From Chroococcidiopsis sp. TS-821 (lineage in GTDB: Bacteria > Cyanobacteriota > Cyanobacteriia > Cyanobacteriales > Chroococcidiopsidaceae), in assembly GCF_002939305.1 (NCBI RefSeq), contig NZ_MVDI01000009.1, forward strand, positions 101,758 to 165,757: a DNA stretch of 64,000 bases. The letters are read 5' to 3'. The notes below the pieces were generated by a model that saw only the letters and a list, made by a program, of their open reading frames with translations, searched no databases and was not told the DNA's origin. The first letter of the stretch is position 1. The number at the start of each line of letters is the position of its first letter. Positions 45,794 through 55,039 of the stretch are shown piece after piece. Position numbers and translations under genes: made by a program.

Positions 45794-45853
45794 AAGTCCA
45801 CCTGCGTGGACTTGCTTATAAAAATATGTAGCCCTGAATTCAATCGGAGGGCT
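45794..45853. repeat. Composite double-hairpin element, copy B
   Basis: AAGTCCAC CTGC GTGGACTT (45794-45813, eight perfect pairs) plus AGCCCT...AGGGCT (45830-45853). It lies between the convergent Uma2 and gyrB genes and touches the gyrB stop, so it may terminate both. Resembles dispersed palindromic elements of other cyanobacteria. Confidence 0.7.
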
Positions 45854-47793
45854 TAAATGTCGAGTTCTGTAAGATTTAGGCGCGAACCGTAAGTCTCGAT
45901 AAATTCACGACGAGGCGCAACGCGATCGCCCATCAAAATTGTGAAAATGCGATCGGCTTCCGCAGCGTCTTCGATTTCTACTTGTTTCATCGTGCGCGTT
46001 TCTGGGTTCATGGTTGTTTCCCAGAGTTGTTCGGGCATCATTTCGCCTAAACCTTTGAAGCGTTGAATTGTATAGTTAGCATTATCGGGGAACTCGTGCT
46101 GAATGAGATTTTGAAGTTCGCGATCGCTATAGCAGTAGTAATGATTGCGCCCGCGTTCGACTTTATACAGCGGCGGACACGCAATATAAATGTAACCTTG
46201 ATCGATCAGTTCGCGTTGATAGCGGTAGAAGAACGTGAGTAATAAGGTTCTAATATGCGCGCCGTCTACGTCGGCGTCAGTCATAATCACAATGCGGTGG
46301 TAGCGCAACTGCGAAGCATCAAACTCTTCGCCTTTGACACCTAATCCGAGGGCTGTAATTAAAGCTTGGATTTCGGTGTTTTTGTAGATTTTGGCGTCGT
46401 CAGTTTTCTCAATATTGAGGATTTTACCGCGTAAGGGGAGGATGGCTTGGAAGCGGCGATCGCGTCCTTGTTTGGCACTTCCACCTGCTGAATCTCCTTC
46501 AACGATGAAGATTTCTGATTCGCTGGCGTCTCTAGAACTGCAATCGGCTAATTTACCAGGTAAGGGTGAAGATTCTAAAACTGACTTGCGGCGTACTAAT
46601 TCGCGGGCGTGACGCGCAGCTTCTGCGGCTTTAAACGCTTGAATTGCTTTATCTAAAATTGCATCGGCGACACTAGGATGAAAATCAAGGTACTCGGTGA
46701 GAACTTCGCCAACTAGGGAATCTACAATTCCGCGCACTTCGGTGTTACCAAGTTTTGTTTTTGTTTGTCCTTCAAATTCAGGATCGGGAACTTTAACCGA
46801 AATGACTCCTGTTAAACCTTCACGGACATGTTCGCCGCTAAGATTCGGTTCGTTTTCTTTAATTTTGTTCCGCTTGCGGGCGATCGCATTAAGTGTCCGT
46901 GTCAGTACAGCTTTTAATCCTTCTAAGTGCGTTCCACCATCAACCGTACGAATGTTATTTGCAAAACCTAAAATATTGTCAGTATAAGCATCCGCTGACC
47001 ACTGCAAAGCGACTTCAACTTGAACGTTGTTGCGTTCGCCTTGCACAAAGATGATTTCTTCGTGTAGCGGCTGCTTTTCGCGGTTCATGTACGCGACGTA
47101 TTCTTTAATTCCACCTTTATATTCGTAGGTCTCGACTTTCGGTTCGCTACTTTTGAGGAGATCTAAGCGGCGATCGCTAAATGTAATCTTGACCCCAGCG
47201 TTTAAGTATGCTAACTCGCGCAAACGACCAGCTAGTGTGATGTAATCAAACTCGGTTCCCGTAGTAAAAATTGTGGCATCTGGTAGAAAGGTGACAGAAG
47301 TTCCTGTTTTTACTTCTTTGCTAGGTTTAACTTGCAATTCTGTTACTGGTACGCCCCGCTCAAAACGCTGGACGTAAACGTGCTTGTCGCGCCATACGGT
47401 AACTTCAACCCACTCAGACAAAGCGTTTACGACCGAAATTCCGACTCCGTGCAATCCTCCAGAAACTTTGTAACCACCACCACCAAATTTCCCTCCGGCA
47501 TGTAATACTGTCATTACAGTTTCTAATGCTGATTTACCAGTTTGGGGGTGTGTATCTGTCGGAATGCCTCGACCATTGTCTGTAACTGTTACAGAACCAT
47601 CCGCATTTAAGTCCACCTCCACATGCGTGCAGTATCCCGCCAAAGCTTCATCGATCGAATTGTCTACGACCTCGTAAACTAGATGATGGAGTCCTCGCGG
47701 ACCAGTGGAGCCAATGTACATACCCGGTCTTTTGCGCACCGGTTCCAGACCTTCCAGAACTTGAATCTGATCGGCGCTGTAACTGCTAGTCAT
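45853..47793 (-). CDS. gyrB: DNA gyrase subunit B
   Basis: 646 aa, no intein. It introduces negative supercoils with GyrA using ATP. GHKL ATPase: [17 protein letters not shown] and TDNGRGIP; transducer to about residue 400; TOPRIM motif [19 protein letters not shown] and [13 protein letters not shown]-terminal GyrA-contact segment [16 protein letters not shown]. Start at [16 protein letters not shown]. It is divergent from miaA across 132 bases. Confidence 0.97.
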   Translation of the reverse strand: MTSSYSADQIQVLEGLEPVRKRPGMYIGSTGPRGLHHLVYEVVDNSIDEALAGYCTHVEVDLNADGSVTVTDNGRGIPTDTHPQTGKSALETVMTVLHAGGKFGGGGYKVSGGLHGVGISVVNALSEWVEVTVWRDKHVYVQRFERGVPVTELQVKPSKEVKTGTSVTFLPDATIFTTGTEFDYITLAGRLRELAYLNAGVKITFSDRRLDLLKSSEPKVETYEYKGGIKEYVAYMNREKQPLHEEIIFVQGERNNVQVEVALQWSADAYTDNILGFANNIRTVDGGTHLEGLKAVLTRTLNAIARKRNKIKENEPNLSGEHVREGLTGVISVKVPDPEFEGQTKTKLGNTEVRGIVDSLVGEVLTEYLDFHPSVADAILDKAIQAFKAAEAARHARELVRRKSVLESSPLPGKLADCSSRDASESEIFIVEGDSAGGSAKQGRDRRFQAILPLRGKILNIEKTDDAKIYKNTEIQALITALGLGVKGEEFDASQLRYHRIVIMTDADVDGAHIRTLLLTFFYRYQRELIDQGYIYIACPPLYKVERGRNHYYCYSDRELQNLIQHEFPDNANYTIQRFKGLGEMMPEQLWETTMNPETRTMKQVEIEDAAEADRIFTILMGDRVAPRREFIETYGSRLNLTELDI

Positions 47794-47925
47794 GCAAGGT
47801 ATTCTCCACGAAAATTAAAGTTTGAGCCGCGATCCGACTCAAAAAATAGAAAAACACTCCTAAATTGTAGCATAAAAGCCTTAAAGACGGCTGTAGAGGG
47901 ATTTTAGAGGAAATTTTTCAGGGGG

Positions 47926-48861
47926 ATGTACCCAAATAATTTTTATCGATCTTGCTTAATCACAATTTGCGGGGCGACAGCAACGGGAAAATCAAGACTG
48001 GCGATCGCGCTTGCCAAAAAACTCAACGCTGTCATTCTCAGCGCCGACTCGCGCCAAGTATACCGCGAATTCAACATTGGCACAGCCAAGCCATCAGTTA
48101 CCGAACAAAACTTAGTACCGCATTATTTAATTGATATCTGCACGCCTACCGAAACTCTTACTGTTGCAGATTACCAAGCGCAAGCACAGACTTTAATTGC
48201 TCAGTTTCAGCAGCAAGGGCAAATTCCGCTATTAGTCGGCGGTACTGGGTTATATATTCGCGCAGTGGTACGAGGGTTGAAGATCCCAAGAGTTGCGCCG
48301 CATCCTGAATTGCGATCGCAGTTAGAATCACTCGGTCAAACGCAACTTTACAGCATTTTGCAACAAGTTGATGCGGTTGCAGCGCAGAAAATTCACCCGC
48401 ATGATGCAGTACGAACACTACGCGCGTTAGAAGTCTTTTATGTCACAGGGCGTCCAATCTCAGAACAACAAGGAGAGAGCCCACCAAATTATCCGATTTT
48501 ACAGATTGGCTTAGATTGTCGTGGAGAGAGTTTACGCGATCGCATTATGCAACGCACTGAACAAATGATTGCAGACGGTTTAGTTGCTGAAGTGGAATAT
48601 CTTTGTCAAAAATACAGTGCTGACTTACCGTTGTTAAATACTTTGGGATATCACGAGGTCAAGCAGTATCTATTTAATGAGATTACCCTCGATGAAGCAA
48701 AAGAATTAACCGTTGTGCACACCCGACAATTCGCTAAACGACAGCGTACTTGGTTTCGCGCCTATCCGCAAATTGAATGGTTTGATGCTGATGCGCCTGA
48801 TTTGTTTGAACGAGTTTACCAGCGAGTGCAAGCATTTTTAAACCTGTATGAATACAAGTAA
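47926..48861 (+). CDS. miaA: tRNA dimethylallyltransferase
   Basis: 311 aa. It transfers dimethylallyl to A37 of tRNAs that read UNN codons, first step of ms2i6A. P-loop GATATGKSRLAIALAKKL, the conserved ILSADSRQVYREFNIGTAKP, VGGTGLYIRAVVRGL and a C-terminal HTRQFAKRQRTWFR that contacts tRNA are present. Full length with ATG start. It is divergent from gyrB. Confidence 0.96.
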   Translation: MYPNNFYRSCLITICGATATGKSRLAIALAKKLNAVILSADSRQVYREFNIGTAKPSVTEQNLVPHYLIDICTPTETLTVADYQAQAQTLIAQFQQQGQIPLLVGGTGLYIRAVVRGLKIPRVAPHPELRSQLESLGQTQLYSILQQVDAVAAQKIHPHDAVRTLRALEVFYVTGRPISEQQGESPPNYPILQIGLDCRGESLRDRIMQRTEQMIADGLVAEVEYLCQKYSADLPLLNTLGYHEVKQYLFNEITLDEAKELTVVHTRQFAKRQRTWFRAYPQIEWFDADAPDLFERVYQRVQAFLNLYEYK

Positions 48862-48899
48862 TATCATAATGCGTGCAGGGTACCACACTTGGCTTATAT

Positions 48900-48923
48900 A
48901 GCCCCAACTTCAGTCAGAAGGCT
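48900..48923. repeat. Composite hairpin element, copy C (partial)
   Basis: AGCC...GGCT around CCAACTTCAGTCAGAA, a diverged copy of the second hairpin of the elements at 40699 and 45794. The stop codon and last codons of the minus-strand Uma2 gene (48910) lie inside it. Confidence 0.5.
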
Positions 48924-49611
48924 CAATTCCCATTCTTCGCAATTGTTCAGCAAGAATCTGGGCGCGTTGTTCAGCTTGTGCAGCGCGTTGTTCAGCTTGT
49001 GCAGCGCGTTCATCTCCAGTCAGTAAAATACTTCCATCTTGGTAGCACCAGCGCAACCAGGTATCTTGCCTACCTTCAAATTCTCCTTGCCATATTGTGA
49101 CACCCAGTCCAACTTGTTCGAGCCAAGTTTCATTAATTTCGGAATATCGCATTCCTCGGAGTTCATGCACGCGCAGCACTTGTCCAAACTGCTCAGTCGG
49201 ATCGTACACAATATAGTAGCTAACGCGCATATGCTCGTAGGTTCTGAGTTTTTTTCCTAGTTCATCGCCCTCTTTGTTAGAAACAATCTCAATCACAACT
49301 TCCGGTGGTTTTCCAAAACGCCACACCATGTAACAACGATTTTGCTTGTCCCACCAGTTTTGTGGTACTTGTACGTCAAAACTAAGAAAGACATCGGGGA
49401 CAATCGCGGGTTGCAAGTCTGTATAGTAAACACCGACATTTGCGGCTGCAATTAAAGTGCGCTTTTGCATAGCACTATAAATCGAACTAACTAGAAGCCG
49501 TTGTTGTTTTTCAGAAGCAAAATCATCCACTGGTGTATCGTCTTCAGTCACTAGCTGATTAGCATCTGGTACGTAGTAGTCATCGTCACAGATAAAAGTT
49601 TGCTCAACCAT
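48910..49611 (-). CDS. Uma2 (DUF820) family putative nuclease with coiled-coil tail
   Basis: About 233 aa from MVEQTFICDDDYYVPD (ATG at 49611; an upstream in-frame GTG is less likely). Core residues are present: QPAIVPDVFLSFDV, VVIEIVSNKEGDELGKKL and YYIVYDPTEQFGQVLRVHEL. The C-terminal tail AAQAEQRAAQAEQRAQILAE is a heptad repeat encoded by two exact 21-bp tandem units, predicted to form a coiled coil. The stop lies in a dispersed hairpin element, which may have set the C-terminus. Convergent with miaA. Confidence 0.86.
   Translation of the reverse strand: MVEQTFICDDDYYVPDANQLVTEDDTPVDDFASEKQQRLLVSSIYSAMQKRTLIAAANVGVYYTDLQPAIVPDVFLSFDVQVPQNWWDKQNRCYMVWRFGKPPEVVIEIVSNKEGDELGKKLRTYEHMRVSYYIVYDPTEQFGQVLRVHELRGMRYSEINETWLEQVGLGVTIWQGEFEGRQDTWLRWCYQDGSILLTGDERAAQAEQRAAQAEQRAQILAEQLRRMGIEPSD
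48962..49003. repeat. 21-bp tandem duplication inside a Uma2 gene
   Basis: The 21-bp unit beginning GCGCGTTGTTCAGC occurs twice without mismatch (48962-48982, 48983-49003) and starts a third time. It is in frame and encodes AAQAEQR per unit, so copy-number change would only lengthen the coiled coil. Confidence 0.85.
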
Positions 49612-49737
49612 GATTACCACTTGAAAAACGTTATCTTTAGCTTAGTTGATAGATATGATTTGCTCGTATAGGGGTACAGGTGATAACAAATCTTGCCAGA
49701 ATATTATTTAAAGCCCTTCGTTAAACACAAGCTACCT

Positions 49738-51210
49738 ATGCTTCTTAGAAATCAGCAGCACAGCAAATGGAAACCAATTATCAAGCAATTTGAGGCTGTT
49801 CTTGGTAAAAATGGCGTAGTGCAGCGCAAGGAAGAATTAATTACCTATGAGTGTGATGGTTTAACTAGCTATCGTCAGCGCCCTGCGGTGGTTGTGTTAC
49901 CGCGCACAACAGAACAAGTTGCAGAGGTAGTGAAAATATGCGATCGCAATTCGATTCCCTTCATTGCACGCGGTTCTGGTACAGGTTTATCAGGTGGTGC
50001 ATTACCAATCGAAGATTGCGTGTTGATTGTGACCGCCATGATGCGGCAAATTCTCAAGGTAGACTTGGAAAATCAGCAAGTTATCGTCCAACCCGGAGTG
50101 ATTAACAACTGGGTAACGCAAACTGTCAGTGGTGCTGGTTTTTATTATGCTCCCGATCCTTCGAGTCAAATTATCTGCTCGATTGGTGGCAATGTTGCAG
50201 AAAATTCAGGTGGCGTTCACTGTCTTAAATATGGCGTCACCACAAATCACGTTTTAGGATTGAAACTCGTGCTTCCTGATGGCACAATTACTGAAGTCGG
50301 CGGACAAGTCCCCGAAATGCCTGGCTACGATCTTACAGGTGTTTTTGTTGGTTCCGAAGGTACGCTGGGAATTGCCACCGAAATTACCCTAAAGATCCTC
50401 AAAACCGCCGAATCTATTTGCGTTCTCTTAGCAGATTTTACCAGTGTGGAAGCTGCAGGTGCTGCTGTTTCAGACATTATCGGTGCAGGAATTATTCCAG
50501 CTGGTATGGAAATGATGGATAACCTTAGCATTAATGCTGTTGAAGATGTCGTTGCTACAGGTTGTTACCCGCGAGATGCAGCTGCCATTTTACTCGTTGA
50601 AATTGATGGTTTAGCCGTAGAAGTTGCAGCAAATAAACAACGAATTGCTGATATTTGCAAACAAAATGGCGCGCGCAATATCACGACAGCAAGCGATCCA
50701 GAAACACGCTTAAAATTATGGAAAGGTCGCAAAGCTGCTTTTGCTGCTGCAGGTCATCTTAGCCCCGATTATTATGTTCAAGATGGAGTTATTCCTCGAA
50801 CACAACTACCTTTTGTATTGCAAGAAATTGAAAGTTTAAGTAAACAATATGGTTATCGTATCGCTAATGTATTTCATGCTGGTGATGGAAACTTACATCC
50901 GTTAATTTTGTATAATAACTCTGTCCCTGGTGCATTAGAAAAAGTTGAAGAATTAGGTGGGGAAATTCTTAAGCTTTGCGTTAAGGTTGGTGGAAGCATT
51001 TCAGGCGAACACGGTATCGGCGCTGATAAGCGATGCTATATGCCCGATATGTTTACAGAAACTGATTTAGAAACGATGCAGTATATCCGTCAAGCCTTTA
51101 ATCCACGGGAATTAGCAAATCCTGGGAAAATATTTCCTACCCCACGCACTTGCGGAGAAGCTGCAAGGGCTGAAGCAGCCAAGAAGTTTGCATCAGTAGA
51201 GCGATTTTAA
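49738..51210 (+). CDS. glcD: Glycolate dehydrogenase FAD subunit GlcD
   Basis: About 490 aa from the ATG at 49738; an upstream TTG (49693) is in frame. FAD-binding domain: RPAVVVLPRTTEQVAEV, ARGSGTGLSGGALP, and DPSSQIICSIGGNVAENSG. C-terminal FAD-oxidase domain with HAGDGNLHPLILYN and GSISGEHGIGADK. It oxidises photorespiratory 2-phosphoglycolate-derived glycolate to glyoxylate, feeding electrons to quinone. glcE and glcF follow 2 kb on, interrupted by an antiparallel kinase. Confidence 0.93.
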   Translation: MLLRNQQHSKWKPIIKQFEAVLGKNGVVQRKEELITYECDGLTSYRQRPAVVVLPRTTEQVAEVVKICDRNSIPFIARGSGTGLSGGALPIEDCVLIVTAMMRQILKVDLENQQVIVQPGVINNWVTQTVSGAGFYYAPDPSSQIICSIGGNVAENSGGVHCLKYGVTTNHVLGLKLVLPDGTITEVGGQVPEMPGYDLTGVFVGSEGTLGIATEITLKILKTAESICVLLADFTSVEAAGAAVSDIIGAGIIPAGMEMMDNLSINAVEDVVATGCYPRDAAAILLVEIDGLAVEVAANKQRIADICKQNGARNITTASDPETRLKLWKGRKAAFAAAGHLSPDYYVQDGVIPRTQLPFVLQEIESLSKQYGYRIANVFHAGDGNLHPLILYNNSVPGALEKVEELGGEILKLCVKVGGSISGEHGIGADKRCYMPDMFTETDLETMQYIRQAFNPRELANPGKIFPTPRTCGEAARAEAAKKFASVERF

Positions 51211-51230
51211 TATTCAAGGCGAGCAAAGTA

Positions 51231-52601
51231 TTAATCTTGTCTTGGTATAACAACAGTAACTGTAGTTCCAACTCCGACCTGACTTTCTACATAAATGCTA
51301 CCTTTATGTAACTCTACACACTGTTTTACAATAGACATTCCTAACCCTGTTCCAGGAATTGTACTTGTGTTACTAGCACGATAGAAAGAATCGAATAAGT
51401 ATTTTTGTTCTTCTTCAGGAATGCCAATGCCTCGATCTTGAATTGTGAAAATAATTTCTTGTGGATTGTACGTCAAGTAAAAAGTAATATCTCCACCCTG
51501 AGGTGAATACTTGATAGCATTAGATAGCAAATTTATAAGAATATGACGGATTAATTGTTCGTCTAAGTAAGTTTGACTTACTTGACCTATGCAAGTAAAG
51601 TTAATTGTATGTTTGCTAGTAGTACTAAGTTGTAATTGCTCTATAATTTCTTGACAAGTTTTTTCCAAATCTAAATAAGTTGGAGAAAAATGTAACTTTC
51701 CAGATTCGATCCTGCTCGCTGTTAAAAGATCGTCGAGTAAGTTTGTTATGTGGTTACCTGCAACCTGAATGCGTTCAAAATAAAGCTGCTTTTTTTCTTT
51801 TGGTATTTGATCGCCAAACTTTTCGAGTAATTTAATTGACATCATAATAACGGTAAGTGGCGTGCGAAACTCGTGCGACACTGTAGTCACAAACCGCGAT
51901 TTAAGTTCAACAAGTTCTCTTTCTTTTGCTAAAGCATAGTAGATCTCAGCTTCTGCTTGCTTGCGTTCAGTTATATTACGAAAAATTCCTCTTGTTGAAA
52001 CTGGTTGACCTTGGTCAAATTTACAATTAATGCTTCCAGCAACTGTAATTTCTTTACCACTTTTAGAAATAAACTTAGCTTCAACTTCATTAATATTTTC
52101 TCCTGACATTATTCTTTGAAAGATTTCTAAGCAATGTTCTAGGCAATCAGGATGAATAATATTGAATATTGTCAGATTTTCTAGCTCGCTATCGTTATAT
52201 TCTAAAGTATTTTTCCAAGCTTGGTTTACATAAACAAATTTTCCGTCTGGTGTAACACACTGAATTAAATCGTTTGCATTTTCAAATAAGTCTCTATACC
52301 TTTCTTCACTCTCGCGCAAGGCTATTTCTGTTTGCTGTTGCTCGAGAATTTTATTAGCTAGCTTTTGATTAGTTTGTAATAGTTGTTGAGCCTGTTCTTG
52401 AAGTTGTTGCTCTAAAGTTTGATTAACTTGCTGAATTCTAGCTGCCTGCCAAGCGCTTACTAAATTCTTCTTAAGTTGATTTAATATATTAGTACAAAAA
52501 AATACTAAGTTGCGTGACAGCTTAACAAAACTATTATACAAGACTATAAAAAATCCTAGCAAAATTGTTGTAGTTAAGCATAGTAAAATAACATTATTCA
52601 T
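51231..52601 (-). CDS. Membrane PAS sensor histidine kinase
   Basis: 456 aa. One membrane helix (about 4-24), a coiled coil rich in Gln (about 55-95), a PAS domain (RESEERYRDLFENANDLIQ, then GIFRNITERKQAEAEI), HisKA with VTTVSHEFRTPLTVI and an ATPase domain with NLLSNAIKYSPQ, DRGIGIPEEEQ and GTGLGMSIVKQC. No receiver, and no response regulator beside it. It lies between glcD and glcE on the opposite strand. AT-rich compared with neighbours. Its input and target are unknown. Confidence 0.92.
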   Translation of the reverse strand: MNNVILLCLTTTILLGFFIVLYNSFVKLSRNLVFFCTNILNQLKKNLVSAWQAARIQQVNQTLEQQLQEQAQQLLQTNQKLANKILEQQQTEIALRESEERYRDLFENANDLIQCVTPDGKFVYVNQAWKNTLEYNDSELENLTIFNIIHPDCLEHCLEIFQRIMSGENINEVEAKFISKSGKEITVAGSINCKFDQGQPVSTRGIFRNITERKQAEAEIYYALAKERELVELKSRFVTTVSHEFRTPLTVIMMSIKLLEKFGDQIPKEKKQLYFERIQVAGNHITNLLDDLLTASRIESGKLHFSPTYLDLEKTCQEIIEQLQLSTTSKHTINFTCIGQVSQTYLDEQLIRHILINLLSNAIKYSPQGGDITFYLTYNPQEIIFTIQDRGIGIPEEEQKYLFDSFYRASNTSTIPGTGLGMSIVKQCVELHKGSIYVESQVGVGTTVTVVIPRQD

Positions 52602-53087
52602 ATTAAAATAATTGAAGCTCTTTTCTTATGGATAAACACAGATATATATTGTTTGCTAGAAAACTTTGCAACTTTTTTAGCTTTTGATTTTTAGGCTCAC
52701 TCTACTTGCTGTTACTTGGTGTTTGTGTATCATAGTTTTTTTTACTTTCTTGCATGTACCAATAGATTTTTTAAGTAAATGTAATATTTTTCAGTATTGA
52801 TTGAGAATCATAATAGTAAGCTCGTAACGTGTCTTAGTTAAATATAATACAAATAGATTTTACAATTACCAGTATTAATACTGAAACTGGTAGTTGGGCT
52901 TTCAAGTTTATTCGTATATACAACATATCAAAGCTTTTTATTCAAGCAAAAGCTACTTAAAGTAAGTACTGCAATCGATAAAATGCTATATGTAAAGTAT
53001 AAAGTTGAATATAAATAACAATGTGAAAATAAGCAGAGGATAAGAAATCCACGTTAAAAGTAATACCAATTAGATTTAGTTGACATT
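52602..53087. other. AT-rich gap upstream of the kinase and glcE
   Basis: Divergent promoter region with long A/T runs and no ORF. TTGAGAATCATAATAG (about 52800) faintly resembles a Fur-box half-site, but the match is too poor to call. No hairpin of note was found. Confidence 0.5.
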
Positions 53088-54383
53088 ATGAGTGCGATCG
53101 CCCAAAAATTAAAAACCATTGTTGGAAATTCTAAAGTCATAGCATGGGATGCTATTGAAGCTGTGCGTCGCGAACAGATCCAACAAGCGATCGCCACAGA
53201 AAATTATCCGTGTCTTGTTTATCCCCAAACGCAAGCAGAACTCGCAGAAGTTGTTAGTTGTGCTTACCAAAATCAATGGAAAATATTACCCTGTGGAAAC
53301 ACAACTAAACTACATTGGGGTGGCTTAGCCCAAGACGTACAAATTGTCATCAGTACCGAACGCATTCATCAATTAATTGAACACGCCGTAGGAGATTTAA
53401 CCGTAACAGCAGAAGCAGGAATTTGCTTTGCCGACTTGCAAGCAACTTTAGCAGCTGCAAGACAATTTCTCGCCCTCGATCCTACCACCCCTGAATTCGC
53501 TACATTAGGAGGAATTGTCGCCACTGCGGATACTGGTTCGCTGCGCCAACGTTATGGAGGAGTGCGCGATCAACTTCTAGGAATTAGTTTTGTCCGTGCG
53601 GATGGGAAAATTGCTAAAGCTGGAGGTAGAGTTGTTAAAAATGTTGCTGGTTACGACTTGATGAAGTTATTTACTGGCTCGTATGGCACGCTAGGAATCA
53701 TTACATCCGTTACCTTCCGCGTCTATCCTATTCCAGAAACTTCAAGTACAGTAGTACTAACTGGAAGTGCAGATGCAATTGCCTCTTCTGTTACAAATCT
53801 ACGCGCATCAGCTTTAACTCCAGTAGCGTCGGATTTACTCTCACCGCAATTAGTCACAAGTTTAGATCTTGGTAAAGGCTTGGGCTTAGTTGTGCAGTTT
53901 CAAAGCCTCAGTGCAAGCGTTCAACAACAAGCTAAATCACTTTTAGAACTAGGACAACAGTTAAATTTACAAGGCGCAGTCTATACAACCGATAATGAGA
54001 CTAAGTTATGGCAGACATTACAACAACAAATGCGATCGCCTGCTCAACCTACTGAAATTACTTGCAAAATAGGGGTATTACCAACAAAGGCTGTTGCAAC
54101 GCTTACGCACTTTGAGCCACACATGGGTTTAATTCACACAGGTAGTGGTTTAGGGTTATTGCGGTTAGATACGAATGCGGACAAGCAAAGTATTCTAAAA
54201 ATGCGAGATTTTTGTCAGTCTCAAGGAGGTTTTCTCGCAGTTTTAGCAGCACCAAAAACAATAAAAGAAACAATTGATGTTTGGGGTTATCAAGGTAGTG
54301 CTTTAGAGATAATGCAGCGAATTAAACAACAGTTTGATCCAAATAAGATTTTAAGTCCATCTCGTTTTGTCGGAGGAATTTAA
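53088..54383 (+). CDS. glcE: Glycolate dehydrogenase FAD subunit GlcE
   Basis: 431 aa. A single FAD-binding domain (CLVYPQTQAELAEVVSCAYQ, LPCGNTTKLHWGG, TTPEFATLGGIVATADTGS) and a shorter C-terminal part than GlcD, as expected for GlcE. GGRVVKNVAGYDLMKLFTGS is a conserved FAD-side segment. With GlcD and GlcF it forms the membrane-associated glycolate dehydrogenase. It is followed by a broken Uma2 gene and then glcF. Confidence 0.92.
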   Translation: MSAIAQKLKTIVGNSKVIAWDAIEAVRREQIQQAIATENYPCLVYPQTQAELAEVVSCAYQNQWKILPCGNTTKLHWGGLAQDVQIVISTERIHQLIEHAVGDLTVTAEAGICFADLQATLAAARQFLALDPTTPEFATLGGIVATADTGSLRQRYGGVRDQLLGISFVRADGKIAKAGGRVVKNVAGYDLMKLFTGSYGTLGIITSVTFRVYPIPETSSTVVLTGSADAIASSVTNLRASALTPVASDLLSPQLVTSLDLGKGLGLVVQFQSLSASVQQQAKSLLELGQQLNLQGAVYTTDNETKLWQTLQQQMRSPAQPTEITCKIGVLPTKAVATLTHFEPHMGLIHTGSGLGLLRLDTNADKQSILKMRDFCQSQGGFLAVLAAPKTIKETIDVWGYQGSALEIMQRIKQQFDPNKILSPSRFVGGI

Positions 54384-54434
54384 TCAACGCTTCTCTTTCC
54401 TCTGTAAGCTCTGTGTCTAAAGTGGTTCGTTAAA

Positions 54435-55017
54435 ATGAATGCCATTATTTTAGATTTACAACCTTTTCTTTCTTTAACTGACGATCAATATTATGAATTA
54501 TGTCGAAAACATCCTGATTTAAAATTAGAAAGAAATCGAGCAGGTCAACTGATTATTCTGCCACCTACAGGAGGAGAAACAGGAAGAAAAAACTCAGATA
54601 TTAATTACCAACTAGTTGCTTGGAATAAAAAAAAGAAACTAGGCGTTGTCTTTGACTCTTCAACCGAGTTTAAGTTACCCTTAGGCAGCGATCGCTCTCC
54701 AAATGCTGCATGGGTCAAACTAGAACGCTGGCGATCGCTTAGTGACGAAGCCAAAAAAAAGTTTCCGCCACTCTGTCCAGATTTTATCATTGAGCTAAAA
54801 TCAGAATCAGATAGCCTTAAAGATTTACGCGCTAAGATGCAAGAATACCTTAAAAAAGGTATGGCTTTAGGCTGGTTAGTTAATTGATCCACAAAACCAA
54901 CAAGTAGAAATATATAAACAACATCAAGACGTAGAAATAATAACGTCTCCACAAACGCTTTCAGGTGGAGAAACTTTACCAGAATTTATTTTAGATTTCG
55001 CAGAAATTTGGAATTAG
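54435..55017 (+). pseudogene. Uma2 (DUF820) pseudogene split by a 4-bp duplication
   Basis: Reading from MNAIILDLQPFLSLTDDQYY, the frame stops at 54887 after MALGWLVN. The bases GTTAGTTA (54875-54882) duplicate GTTA. Removing one copy restores W-L-I-D-P-Q-N-Q-Q and continues VEIYKQHQDVEIITSPQTLS to the TAG at 55015-55017, the normal Uma2 C-terminus. The catalytic-region Asp of RSPDAAWV-type motifs is Asn here (RSPNAAWVKLERW). It sits between glcE and glcF, so it may be an insertion into the glc operon. Confidence 0.88.
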
Positions 55018-55039
55018 TTTTTGAGGAAACAAGAATATA

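Noticed and set aside
52795..52815. Fur-box-like TTGAGAATCATAATAG upstream of glcE
   Set aside because: Too few matches to the 19-bp consensus in an AT-rich region.
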